Shown one piece after another: positions 11,976 through 24,390 of a DNA stretch of 64,000 nt (positions are counted from its first letter, which is position 1; every line of letters begins with the position of its first letter). The stretch is from Chrysomallon squamiferum (Eukaryota > Mollusca > Gastropoda > Neomphalida > Peltospiridae): the NCBI GenBank assembly GCA_012295275.1, contig CM022677.1, positions 7,663,922 through 7,727,921 on the forward strand, written 5' to 3'. Position numbers and translations under genes: made by a program. The notes beneath the pieces are model-generated. The model saw only the letters and a program-made list of their open reading frames with translations. It had not been told where the DNA came from and did no database searches.

Positions 11976-13170
11976 AATACAAATTTTCAAGTTAACGAAA
12001 ATGATAAGGAATAATAGTGAATGAAATATTAAATTTTTCAAATTCAAATAAATTTTAAATGGAATAAAAAGTGTTCTTATCAAATATTTATTTCATGGGA
12101 GACTCAAAAATTATAATAATCTATTTAAATATGTACAGAATTAAAAATGTAAAACTATTGCGTGTGGCTGTGTGTGTTTGTGTGCATGTGCATGCTTGTG
12201 CACATTTGGGAATGTGTGTATGTGCATTTGTGTTTCTGACTAAACAAGGACAAACTTACACTAATATATACAAAAACACACAAACAAAAACATTTATATT
12301 AATTTCTACATCGTTTATAATGTATATTTATTAGATTATAACATCTAATGTCTTGTATATCAATTAGAAAATTCTATTAAACTGTATTACAAGCAAATCA
12401 AGCAATATTAATGTAAATTCAAAAGTAATAATAATTGTGTAAATTATCAGTTTATGTCTATTTGAATAAATTTTTTTTTTTTTAAAGTTTAATAAATAAT
12501 AAAATAATATTAAAAATGATATATAAATTACAATAATGACAATAATAAATTAATAATACATTTATAAATAAATGAATAAAAAAGTAATAATAAAATTACA
12601 ATAATGACAATGACAGAAATAACTAATTAATAATACATTTTTTATTAATGCTATTAATATTAAAGGGAACTAAACTACAAATGCTATATATCTACAATAA
12701 TTACTACAAAATGAATTTCTAAAAATCCACTAAGTGATAATAAAATATTATGAGACAAATTAAATTAGTTTTTATTTTATGTATTTATTCTTCATAAAGT
12801 GATGCTGAAGATGCATAAAACAAGAAATATGGAAATGGAGGTCGTACCCACGACGCTCCCCGATTTTCTAGTTTCACTGTAAATCATATTTCTGAACTAG
12901 AACTAACTCGCAATAGCTCAATGGGAATCTTCTTTATAACATTTTAATAAATTTATAAATTTTACACTAGTGTACATGTGTACAGTGTCTTCAGATGGGT
13001 AAAAAAATAAACGAATATGCATAACCTAATTTTCTGCCGATAACTCGAATAACGCAGGAGTACTTATCCTTTTGTTACTAGCAGTAGAGTAAAAAGTAAC
13101 GTGCGATTTATTTTAATAAGAAACTACAGATAGAATGTATATGTAAAAAAAAAAATAAAAAAAAAAAAAA
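11431..13170. other. AT-rich interval, no gene seen
   Basis: Contains an (AT)n tract at 11944-11971, one copy of GAGTTATTTCCCTTA at 11650-11664 and a short GT-rich stretch near 12155-12230. I see no exon with supported borders. Confidence 0.6.
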
Positions 13171-13171
13171 A

Positions 13172-14626
13172 TACTGCAATAAAAAATAAAATAAAAATAG
13201 AAATAGTTCTAACAACAAAAACTATAATTTCAGAAAGTTACTCTGGAGAAACATCATGTGGAGAACCAGGGACATCAACATTTAGGAAACGGAAAGCAGA
13301 GGATGATGGATGCCCGGAGAAGACTCCAAAAGTTCGAAAGTCTTCCGAAAGTGACTCTGGAGAAACATCACAGAGCAGACAGACCGGGGACATCAACATC
13401 AGCATCACCTACCACTGCTGAATCAATACAAGTCTGAAACTTCAAAATGTGACTCAGCAGAACCATCACGTGGAGAAAGACCATGCACACCAACATCAGC
13501 ATCAACCACCACTGCTAAATCAATACAACAATCTGAAACTTCAAAATGTTTCTCTGGAGAAACATCACGTGGAGAAAGACCAAGGACATCAACATCAGCA
13601 TCAACCACCTCTGCTAAATCAATACAACAGTCTGAAACTACAACATGTGACTGAGGAGAAACATCACGTGGAGAAAGACCAGGGTCATCAACATCTAGGA
13701 AACGGAAAACAGAGGATGATGAATGCCCGGAGAAGACTCCAAAAGTTCGAAAGTCTTCTGAAAGTGACTCTGGAGAGACATCACAAGGAGAAATACCAGG
13801 GACATCAACATTAGCATCACTCACCATTGCTGAATCAAGTTTACTGCAATAAAAAATAAAATAAAAATAGAAATAGCTCAAACAACAAAAAATTTAATTT
13901 CAGAAAGTTACTCTGGAGAAACATCATGTGGAGAACCAGAGATATCAACATCTAGGAAAAGGAAAGCAGAGGATGATGAATGCCTGGAGAAGACTCCAAA
14001 AGTACGAAAGTCTTCCAAAAGTGACTCTGGAGAAACATCACAGAGCAGAAAGACCGGGGACATCAACATCAGCATCACCTACCACTGCTGAATCAATACA
14101 ACAGTCTGAAACTTCAAAATGTGACTCAGGAGAAACATCACGTGGAGAAAGAACAAGGACATCAACATCAGCATTAACCACCACTGCTAAATCAATACAA
14201 CAGTCTGAAACTTCAAAATGTGACTCAGGAGAAACATCACGTGGAGAAAGAACAAGGACATCAACATCAGCATTAACCACCACTGCTAAATCAATACAAC
14301 AGTCTGAAACTTCAAAATGTGACTCGGGTGAAACATCACGTGGAGAAAGACCAGGGTCATCAACATCTAGGAAACGGAAAGCAGAGGATGATGAATGCCC
14401 GGAGAAGACTCCAAAAGTTCGAAAGTCTTCCAAAAGTGACCCTGGAGAAACATCACAGAGCAGAAAGACCGGGGACATCAATATCAGCATCACCAACACT
14501 GCTGAAGCAACACAACAGTCTGAAACTTCAAAATGTGACTCAGCAGAACCATCACGTGGAGAAAGACCATGCACACCAACATCAGCATCAACCACCACTG
14601 CTGAATCAACACAAAGCCTGAATTAG
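13172..14626 (+). CDS. Ser/Thr-rich repeat protein region, duplicated exon
   Basis: Two direct units of about 670 bases (from 13172 and from 13842) each begin with intron-like AT-rich DNA. Each then has a convincing acceptor (aatttcag before 13234 and before 13904) and a repetitive exon. A 99-base unit encodes a 33-residue repeat containing SETSKCDSGETSRGER; it alternates with a basic block, RKRKAEDDECPEKTPKVRKS, that resembles a nuclear localisation signal. The longest plus-strand frame is 13928-14626, ending in a stop. Within each unit the Ser/Thr frame shifts by one base near the text agagcaga, so the first basic block and the following repeats are not in one frame. Hydrophilic and low-complexity, it could be an intrinsically disordered tail. 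Product unknown; it may be a decayed exon. Confidence 0.45.
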
Positions 14627-15345
14627 ATAAGTCAGAAGAATTTCAGAAGATCTTTTAGATAAATGTCACGGAGACTCGTGTTTACATGAGGGTTTTTTCC
14701 AGCTGTTTTTTGAGGTGGTCTAGAAGCAGAATAAATTGTCCAGTTTGCTCTGAAAGATTCACCATCTTCGTGCACACCCCAAGAAATGGAAATTGCCACG
14801 CCTCAGAGTCAGGAAAGTCGGGCGAAATTTTCCAGCTGGACACATTAACAGTCAGTCTGTTATCAGTCGTATATTTACTTCTCTATTTTGGAAAAACTTC
14901 TTTGCTAATAGAATTTTGTCTTCTACTAGGATATGAGCAATATTTGAAGCCTTACAACATCACTCTATGTGTATTAGTTTTCCTTCAGCTGGTATGCATC
15001 TGTTATTTTTTTTTATTCTACTGATCAAAAATAGAAATATTTATTCATCTATATATTCTACTATATATTTTACTATTCTATTATATATTTTATTCTGCTG
15101 CTATGGCTGAACTTAACTGTTTCAAAAGTTCTTATTCTTATGTTCATAGTAATAATAATAATGGTGATGATGATGACGATGTTGATGTAGAAAATGGCAG
15201 TGATGATGATTATGATGTAAAATATGCCATGATGATGATGATGATGATAATGTAGAAGACAGCAGTGATGATGATGTAAAAGAGGCAATGATGATGACGG
15301 TGATGATAGTAATAGAATGCAGATATTTACTTGTAAAATATTTAA
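14627..15345. other. Interval after the repeat exon, no supported gene
   Basis: 14686-15024 (+) is open for about 110 codons, but its second half is hydrophobic AT-rich translation and it resembles nothing I know. 15135-15320 is GAT/ATG-rich simple sequence. The stretch 15346-15405 reads as a short plausible peptide (EISALDNQTLGYLPLG) before a GT at 15406, but it is too short to judge. An (AAT)n tract follows at 15415-15458. Confidence 0.4.
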
Positions 15346-15413
15346 ATGAAGTTGGAAATATCTGCCCTGGACAACCAAACCCTAGGATATCTACCCCTTG
15401 GACAAGTAACACC

Positions 15414-15459
<46 letters not shown>

Positions 15460-15486
15460 TATTTATTTTTTATTTTTTTTTATCTT

Positions 15487-15565
15487 TGTACACCACAAAC
15501 CCCGAATCATTTGAAGATTACAGATTTTGGATTAGCTAAACTTCTTGATTAAAATGAGGAAGAGT
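15487..15565 (+). pseudogene. EGFR-family kinase fragment (DFG region)
   Basis: The frame reads TPQTPNHLKITDFGLAKLLD and then a TAA stop at 15550-15552, followed by NEEE. EGFR-family receptor tyrosine kinases carry a segment of the form TPxHVKITDFGLAKLL followed by acidic residues and EY. The DFG triplet, which binds the magnesium ion in active kinases, is intact here. The TAA replaces what is normally a sense codon. No acceptor AG lies directly upstream; the preceding text is (AAT)n and a T-rich tract. The HRD loop and the rest of the kinase are absent nearby. It is therefore a scrap of a kinase gene, most likely a relic of duplication, not a functional exon. Confidence 0.72.
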
Positions 15566-15654
15566 GAGTGGAACAGTAGTAATTCACATTTCTTACTAAT
15601 AAAAAAACACTGATAAATTGGTTCAAATTCTGATTTTAAATATTGAAGTTTAAA

Positions 15655-15852
15655 TTCTGTTTTCTTATTAATAGGGAATATTGAAGAACTGAAATTCTGA
15701 ATGGTCGAAATTCAATTTTCTTATTAATAGACAATATTGAAGAACTGAAATTCTGAATGGTTGAAATTCAATTTTCTTATTAATAGGGAATATTGAAGAA
15801 CTGAAATTCTGAATGGTTGAAATTCAATTTTCTTATTAATAGGGAACTTACA
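15655..15852 (+). repeat. 58-base tandem repeat, about 3.5 units
   Basis: Unit built around gaactgaaattctgaatggt and ttcttattaatagggaatat. Three nearly identical units are followed by a degraded partial one. Confidence 0.9.
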
Positions 15853-16239
15853 AACTGAAACTTGGAACAGTCTTAATTCAGTTTTTTTTTATTAATTGGG
15901 AACGTTGAGGTGCTGAAATTTCGAAAAGATTAAATTTGAGATGTTATGCTATAAACTGGAAAATATATGAGAAACGAGATTGTATTCTTTTTCACTGTTT
16001 CAGATGCCAATCAATAATAAAATTACTTAAAAAAAAAAGATGAATGAATGTGTATTGTTTTATAGTCTCAATTTTAACAAACATATCAAATTTCGCTATG
16101 ATTGCTTTCAATGCCAGTCTTTAATTTTCTATGAGGTACTGCATATAGGGAAAATGTTCATCACAAAAATCTGCATGAACATTTTCCCATTCCCTTGTTT
16201 ATTATCATATCACCTTTTCCACTAAATATGTTTTCACAG

Positions 16240-16311
16240 GGCTACTTCTCACAAGAAATGACTGAAAACAATTCTAGCTCTGAAATTCACCTAGGAAAGC
16301 CACTACATCAG
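16240..16311 (+). CDS. Candidate 72-base exon, unknown product
   Basis: A pyrimidine-rich acceptor (tatgttttcacag) precedes 16240, and 16311 is followed by gtaagaga, a strong donor. The 24 codons between are open in phase 0 and contain YFSQEMTENNSSSEIHLGKP. Length divisible by three and both borders strong make it one of the better isolated exon candidates on this strand. It lies about 700 bases downstream of the EGFR-like scrap, so it might belong to the same former gene, but the peptide is not one I recognise. No further exon with convincing borders was found before 39565. Confidence 0.45.
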
Positions 16312-18909
16312 GTAAGAGATAAAATAAAACAGTATAAAAAAATGTGTTAATGATATATAAATATGTATATCACTGGTTTCAATATGATCACATAGAAAAA
16401 ATCAAATGACTAAAATTATTGTTAAAATAATTATCAAATATTTCAGTGTCCACTTTATGAAATGTCAGGGATAAAGTAGAACACCACATCTTTAGAGTTA
16501 TCAGTGGAAGGAGAAGAATTTTATGAAAGACAACAGGAATGATTTACATCAATTAACGATTTTGACAAACAAGATTTTTCTGGCTCTCATTTCATCAAAG
16601 AGAAAATAACATCCTCAAATAGTAATAAAATACCAATACTATGTTTGTGGACAGTAAGAAAAGAAAGTAATAATAATAATAATAATAATAATAATGAATT
16701 ACATACAGAAGTGCATGTTAAAATTATCAGATATATGAGACAGAGAGAAGCAACATACTGACAGAAGACTCAAAACATTCTCCAGTTCATGATGTAATTG
16801 TATTAAGAGATGTCGAAGTTGGCAGAACCATCTGATCAGTGATTAAACAAAGAATGGATATTTACAGGATGTACAAAATGTGCATTTATGAATCTTCTGG
16901 ACATGATTCTGAGATCATTGATTAGAACTGTACAGTTTTTCAGAAGAGTCATTTTTCTGTTAGATTTAAGTTGACATAAATAAATTGTTTTATTAAAGGT
17001 CTACCTTGTTTCTCATCTTTTCTTTTAAGGCGTATTAAATAATTATCCTGTATTTTTGTTGCTTTCAGTTCAATAAAAACATATTTGTTTAAAGTTATAC
17101 AATGCAAAAGTGAAAGTTAAATATAATATTTACATTACTCCTAAACTCATATACTTTAAGTCAAAAGCCTCTGACTGAAGTAGAAGCCACTGTTCAGTGG
17201 TGAACAAGCAACACCAGGAACCAAAAACTCGGCACATTTCTTTGGATACTTCTACAAAACAAAACCAAGTGGAACAGCACAGACAAGACAGTTAAATTAC
17301 ACAGCCTTGCCAAGAACAACAGTTACCATGACAACCATTTCAGACATCTACCATCAAGCATACAAACTCAGCAACCTTGTTCTACAACAAAAGTTTCAGC
17401 ATTCTCAAAGAGCACTTGGGTTCTGGAAACTGTTCACCTATTCTTATACTGGATTACATTATTCATCAGACAATGGTAATCATAATTTTAATACCAACAG
17501 CCATGAACCTGAAAACTGTGTGGCACTTTGTGATAGTATTTGGCTATAAAAATGAAAGCAATGAAAAATGTCCACTGGGTTTAATAATCATTATAAATGA
17601 TTAAATTTCATATTTTTGTAATTTTATCATTTGACCATTTAATAAAAAGTATTTGAAATTGCAGATAGTCAAAGATTAAGGAGACAAGGATCCTGTATCC
17701 AATATACATGATGAAACTCTTACCTTATTAAATTACCACTCTGAGCAGATGAAGTGACATTGAACGGTTTTTAGAATGCGTTAGAAACATTTTATGAAGA
17801 ATTTTAAAAATAAAAATGAAATTAGAATGTCATTTTAACAATGCTGTAAGCTGTTCAAATTGTGGATTTTTTTGAAATATTATATTGTTTTGATTGTCAG
17901 TGCTGTACTAACTGGCTGAAGATTTAGAAATATAAAAAGGAACACATATAAAACACTACTTTCAGAGATGAATTAGCTAGTGTGAACATTTTGAAAATAC
18001 TTAACTTTCGCAGAAAATAAAGAGAAAGCAATTAAGATGTCTGAAAGATTTTGATGTTTTTTGAAAGTGTTTTACATATTTTTGCAATTTTTGTACCTAC
18101 AACACAAAGCAGTTAATATATATTCTATCTTGCTGTCAATCTTGCATATTCTCTTTGCACCTACTGTACAAAACAAAAATAATAAAAATAAAAAGCATAT
18201 CTGTTATATAAAGCATAAACAACAAAAATCATGAAAATATAAAGTTTATAAATATATGCTGACAGTTTCAAATATTTCCATAACCAGAACAAAACAGCAT
18301 CATCATCAACAACAACAAGCTGTTACTACTAGTACAGACTTTGTTCCCTTTTGTTGGCACCTGTCATCAAAGAGATGTTTTTGTTGTCATCCAGAACTGG
18401 TTCTGAAAGAAAAAACAGGCAGTGTATGATATTAAATATCCATATTACAGTTTCAATGTACAAAATTACACTAAACATCCAAATGTAGTTCTCTTTCATT
18501 CCCCTCAGTAAAAATGAATGTAATTTAATTTTTAAACAACTGCTACAATTAATAACTATACAAAGACAATAAGAAAGACAACAATGCTATAAGAATGTTT
18601 TATGCATCACTTAATTTTCTTTTTTCAAATGGAAGTAGAGAAAGACATCACATGAAATCCAAGCCATCATTGCAACCATATGTTCATCTTGTGCATATTT
18701 TATAACGTATTTTTGAAAATGTTTTATTTTTTCTTTCTTATTTTTCCTTATTCAAATTCTATAGTTTCCTATTTCTTTCTTTTTATTATTTTTTGTTTTG
18801 TTTCAGTTAGTGATTGCTTAACAGTCATTCTTCTTCTTCTTATTATTATTATTATTATTATTAATAATTTTAAATATATATTTATCACCTGCCTTTTTTC
18901 TGAATCAAG
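16312..18909. other. AT-rich interval, weak coding-like patches only
   Basis: 17200-17560 has somewhat higher complexity and two overlapping plus-strand frames of about 75 to 80 codons, neither resembling a known protein. A phrase at 17708-17758 (gaaactcttaccttattaaa) recurs at 19871-19931; read on the minus strand both include AATAAG followed by gtaagagt, a good donor. Otherwise nothing beyond short microsatellites (16670-16696). Confidence 0.45.
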
Positions 18910-19018
18910 CTGGAACATGACTGCCAATCTGGTAATGGAGACAGGCATCATGAAGAATTTTCTCATCTACATCACCAGTGGTACTCTGAAACATTTGTAT
19001 GTGACACACATCAATTAA
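18910..19018 (+). other. Possible exon or coding remnant
   Basis: After ctgaatcaag the frame reads on through NLVMETGIMKNFLIYITSGT to a stop at 19018. The composition is more protein-like than its surroundings, but the acceptor is weak and no partner exon is seen. Product unknown. Confidence 0.22.
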
Positions 19019-19458
19019 ACTTACTTAACTACACACACTTGTTATAATTACCAATTAAAAGATTGTTTCTTTTTCATTTTTAAAAACATTATTTGTCATG
19101 TAATTCTGATTTATTTTTCAGTTACAATTAGAAATGTGTATTAATTCTAGCATGTGTAAAAACTATTTTTAATATTCTTTTTTTTTGTGTGAAATTGTAT
19201 CCCGATTTTATACAAAAGTTCAAATGTAAACCTGGAGTAAAAATACTGAAAAACAAAAAGATTATAATTAAAATAATTAACTGCCCCAAATGTTTCTCAT
19301 TCAAAAGACAAATTAAGAAAAGTACTCACATCACTGCTACTGGCACCATGACAGAACAGCTGAAAAAAAGAAGTTGATAGATGAAGGTTCTGGAGAAAAT
19401 AAAATACTGTAAAATGCAGCCGCTAATAACTAAAACAGCAACTGCCTAGTTTATTTTC

Positions 19459-19492
<34 letters not shown>

Positions 19493-21732
19493 TGTCTGTA
19501 AGTAAAATTAAAGATGACAAGAATGTGTAGTTCCTAACAAAGTGAATAACATTCATCTCGAACTGAACAAAATTATTATTTATTGTCTAATTGACAATAT
19601 TCTTTCCTTGATCAATTAATTACTATTATGCTTCAAACAATTAGAAGATTTATATCTAGTAAGTGATAAGGATTGATCAGTTATGTATCCGATCTCTACC
19701 CAGTCAACCTTGGACTGATATTGTAATTATACGGAACAGAAAAAAGAAAAAAATGGCTGACTTTGTCGTATGTCTGGTTACGATTAGTGAATTTTCCAAA
19801 ACTGTTCTAGCACTGTTGCATGAATGCTTGATACTCCAAGAATAGGGCTACAAGAATCTGCTACTTCTTACATGGTGAAGAAACTCTTACCTTATTAAAT
19901 TATTAGTTTCAGCAGATGAAGTGACTTTAAAAGATTATAAGAATACGAGTTTCCTTTACGAACGTTCGTTTACGAAATTTTCAGCTATTTTGTGTAGGAA
20001 CGTCAATAACACTGTCTTCACAGCCCATAATTGACGTCACTAAACCCAAGCCAAAAAAAGAGAGAGAGAAAAAAATAAAAAAATAAAAAATAAATAAATA
20101 AATAAAATAAAATAGTGATACTTTTATGATATTAAAGTGTATTTTATTACTATTAGCTTTGCTAACAATTGTGTTTAGCTGATATTCAGTAAAATAAAAT
20201 ATAGTCTAAGCACATTTTATATATTTTCTGGAAATAGTGCTAGTTAAAATATTGGTTAAACAGTGTAGTAATTCATAATTAATTCTGAATATAAGCTGAG
20301 GCCTGTTAGTTTAAAGATTAACCATAACACTTAAAAATGTGTGCAAGTGCATGTGTGTTTGTGTGTGTGTTCTTTTATCGAATATTTCACTCGGATTTCA
20401 TTTTATTTTAATTTCTTAATATTAATTTTTATCATTTATATTTTTTAATGAACGTCTTCATACTCTGACAGGAAAGGAAGTAATATTTTGGATGTGGCAG
20501 GTCAAAAAAACAACAACGAAAGTTGAGCCTTTCTTTAAAAATGTATCATAAGAGATTGTTTTTTGTATTACCACAGGAGAATGATTAATGATTGATTGTA
20601 ATAAGTGAGGAACTTTATCAGTTTGTACACAGTCTCAGGAAAAATGTTGTTGATTTTTTGTACCTTTTCGGTTTCACTTTTATTTCTTTCTCTTTGAACA
20701 TCTTCCTTATTTTTTGTTTCTCTCTCTCTCATTATATCTTTCTCGCTGTTTTCAATATTGAAATGATTAAATATAAAAATTTCCATTTGAATCAAATAAC
20801 ATCTTTAAAATACCCATCTATTTATTTTTTGACATTTTCCTCCTATTCTTTTCGGCGATAATATTAAGATGAACCCTTGCTTTTAAAATTAAAGTTTGGG
20901 CTTTACTCAGATCTCTTTGATCATCTTCCTTATTTTTTTCTCTGTCTCGTTGTTTCTTTCTCGCTGTTTTCATCGTTGTCTCCTTCTTTTTCGTTCTTTA
21001 AAAATACCATAAAATACTATGACTATCTCTTTGAGAAATTTTCCTTGGTAACTGTTTATTTTTTATTTCAGGCAGTGTGCGAGAAAAAAATAAAGTTTAT
21101 ATGGTAGAGGAGTAAGAGAACATTTGTGGTATTTTCACATCACACAAATATGTTAGCACACCACACCCTAGATCTGTACCTGCTGTCTTCTGTACAGAGA
21201 AATATCTATTTAACTTACACTTGTTGTTTAGATTTTATAATTAATAATGTTGATATTTATTAAAATAAATATAATTTTTTTCATTTTCTGTGTTGCCTTG
21301 TTTTTCATTATTAATGCATTTTTAAGATAAATTTGAATGAACTGTTACGAATGCAATAAACATCTCTACCAAAAACTTTGAACACATTTCTGTAACAGTA
21401 ATCTAAATATTCCAGTGAAGAAATATGTGAATGTTATTTATAAATTTCATTACACTTTATTAATCTTGAACTCGGTAGTCTCAGAAAAACATGCTGTGTT
21501 GGGTAAACAAGTGCACACTTGAGCATAAAACCTAGCTCTGAAAATATATAATTTTTCATAGAACATGATTATTGTAAACACTCGTGTGAAAACAACTGTG
21601 ATTTCTTCAAGTGAGGATAATGTAAATTCGCTTAACCCACTTGATCGCTGACTTTAAATCATAAAACAAAAGACAGGAACATGTTTTTATTTGTTTGCGT
21701 ACATTTCAATAAAAACTACTGAGTCTTTTTTT
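19019..21732. other. AT-rich interval, no gene seen
   Basis: Contains (ATT)n at 19462-19491. The phrase cggcgataatattaagatga at 20853-20872 recurs as cggtgataatattaagatga at 21878-21897. The short T-rich frames at 20590-21110 look like low-complexity translation, not genes. Confidence 0.5.
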
Positions 21733-22665
21733 CACATTCGCGGTTTACAAAAGGCATTTTTCTTACTCTTTCATATTCACAAAATAAATTTAAATGGGAT
21801 AATTTTACATTTTTATACAGACAGATACTTATAGACACACACACAGATTGCGCAAATACATTATCCTCCTATATTTTTCGGTGATAATATTAAGATGAAT
21901 CCTTGCTTTTAGAATTAATGTTTGATCGCCTTCAGCTAACATCACTGCCGTTTATACGACAAAACTGAGATCAAGCGAAATTGTTTAATGTTTGTTATGA
22001 ATTCACCAGTCCTCTGATCAAAAACAATTCTAGGTCTCAGAAAAAGGAAATATTTTATTATAAACGACATTAACGTTGTATTTTGAAAATTTCATATGTT
22101 GAATAATTTTGTAAAGTTAACGTAAGATAGAAACTTAATATCTCCGCTTCGCATCGAAATATGAAAATCTTCTTTCAACATTAATATTAATATGATTCCC
22201 CCCCCAAAACAAATTAATGGTGTGTTAACATCAATAATAAGACTTCAGAAACGCGTGAAGTGCTAGATGAATACTGTATTTATTACTGTGTTGATATTAC
22301 TGAAAATTAACTGTGCACCTTTCAGTGTCTCAATGTGAAAATTAACTGTGCACCTTTCAGTGTCACAATGTGATACTTTGTTTTATGACCAGTAACATGA
22401 CATTCCGCGACACAATTTACATCTCTCCCTACATGAAATTACACGATTAATCTAAAATTTAAATTTGCCAAATTATGTAATCAAGAATATATCAGATTAT
22501 TTCTTTTTTAAACACTGAGAGAAGTAAGTTAATCTAGAATGAAATTTCATGTTTATTCAATAATATAACTGATAATCTCTAATTAATGTAACTTTAATGT
22601 CTCATATAAATAATCCAGACGTTATAAAACTTGCGTCTTATTTTCTTATCGATGGGTAACATTAT
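21733..22665 (+). repeat. Dispersed block, inverted copy at 48650-49628
   Basis: Starts near ttcgcggtttacaaaaggca and ends near cttatcgatgg. The same text appears reverse-complemented at 48650-49628 with many substitutions and a few indels. No gene is recognised within it. 22320-22375 also carries a local tandem duplication of the phrase ctgtgcacctttcagtgtc. Confidence 0.85.
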
Positions 22666-23415
22666 CAGTGTAAACAGCGATATTCTTTAGTTAAATGTGG
22701 TTTTATAAAAGTTCACGATTTCCCATGTAATTTATAATTATATAAATCAATTTATTATTATTATTGTCATTATTATATACTTTTTTAAAAAGAAGTATTT
22801 AGTTTTCATGTCGACAGCAACAATAAACTAAGAAGAAATCTGATTTCTGTGATAACTTTACGAGGCCTAATAAAAAATTCGAAGTAATTTTTATATCCGT
22901 ACTCAGAACAGTTCCAATGAAACTAAGAGAATAGCGTCAAACATACATACATAGGAAGCTTCCGTTTTACAGAAAAATAAAAACAAAATAAAATATAAAG
23001 ATATTATTGTTGTTGTTATTGTTCTGCTGTTGACAATAAATCAGGACACTTATGGTGTCTGCTTCATTGTTATATAGATTATTACTGATTCCAGGGAATT
23101 ATCTCTGATATTTTTTAATATAACCTGATATAAATATACGATATTAATAAAATATGATATTAATCTTTCTCAACATACTTAATCTACAAATTGTAAATAT
23201 CATTGTTCAACCAGCAATTAATTCTCACCTTTTTCTTTTTACAGGTAATTAAACCGCTTATTTTCATAACGCCATGTAGAATTAGCATTTATAACTGTCA
23301 GTAATATCTAATCTTTTTATTATACGATTTAGAATTGGCAAAGTAAAATATCACGTTACGTTTAATAAAACGGACACTTCGAAGCGGTATCTGACGTTAG
23401 TTGCACAAAGTTCTG

Positions 23416-23466
<51 letters not shown>

Positions 23467-24077
23467 CTGCATATATGTAATTAAAATAAAACTGAAACAA
23501 ATATTTATATGATAAAAATAAAATTGTTCTGTCATTATTTCATTGACATTTTAAAACTATTTTACATTGTTTCTTAATGTTCCCCTATCTATATATCTGT
23601 CTGTGTGTAAAATATCATTAACGTGTAATTAACATGAAGTACAAAGCTGTTCTCTTGTTATAAGTTTATTATTAACAGCTAATACAGATCATTGTTGTGT
23701 TTTGGGTGGGGGTTCCAAGCGCATTCAACTATTCTACTTCATTTTATTCTTTTTCTTCTGCCTGACATAAGATTTTAAAATCAAAACATGAAAGAAACGG
23801 ATTCGAAGAAAAGATCACACACACACACACACACGCACACGCACATACATCCAATTAAAATAAAATAGGGGAAACAACCGCACGAACAAAAAATGCAAAT
23901 ATAAAAATATAAATAAAAAAGAATGTTTTGAAAACATGACTAAATATGAAACTGGAGACCTCATTGGAGATCTACAGACATGTTTTAAATTCGAGTTTTA
24001 AATAGGGGTCATGTTTTATCTTTATTTACCGAGTACGTTGAAGTTAGTTTTACATGTTAAAAATTATTACTACTGTT
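22666..24077. other. AT-rich interval, no gene seen
   Basis: Holds a long (TA)n tract at 23419-23462 and a (CA)n tract at 23818-23846. No exon is supported. Confidence 0.55.
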
Positions 24078-24390
24078 TCTATTAATGACGCCGTCGTTGC
24101 CTTCGTAACGGCGTTGTTCCTAGTTTTATTCGAGTACTTCTCATTAGTCTTTATCGCTTTTTATTAATTGTTCCTCATACTTTCTGAGCGCGCGCATCAC
24201 CTATTAAAATATATTATTGTAATTTCTATTGATGTCGATGTCGTTGCCGTCGTACCTAACGTTATTGGTGTAGTCGTCATTATTCGTTTTCGTTTTTCAT
24301 TCATGTTATGCTTATTTTCTGACCGTGCCCATCCCGTATTAAAATATATTATTATCTCCGTTAATGTCGCCGTCGTTGCCATCGTAAAGC
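24078..24390 (+). repeat. Tandem repeat of about 130-146 bases, three units
   Basis: Three units start near 24078, 24224 and 24356, each with the core ttaatgtcgccgtcgttgcc or a variant. The same kind of unit occurs on the minus strand at 51030-51370. The core translates as ISVNVAVVAIV in one frame, but I see no gene and treat it as a satellite-like dispersed repeat. Confidence 0.7.

Noticed and set aside
13423-14598. Minus-strand frames across the Ser/Thr repeat exon
   Set aside because: They mirror a 99-base repeat that is open in several frames. The acceptor sites and the NLS-like block favour the plus strand.
17307-17604. Two overlapping frames of 75 to 80 codons as a gene
   Set aside because: No recognisable family, no splice borders and no preference for either frame.
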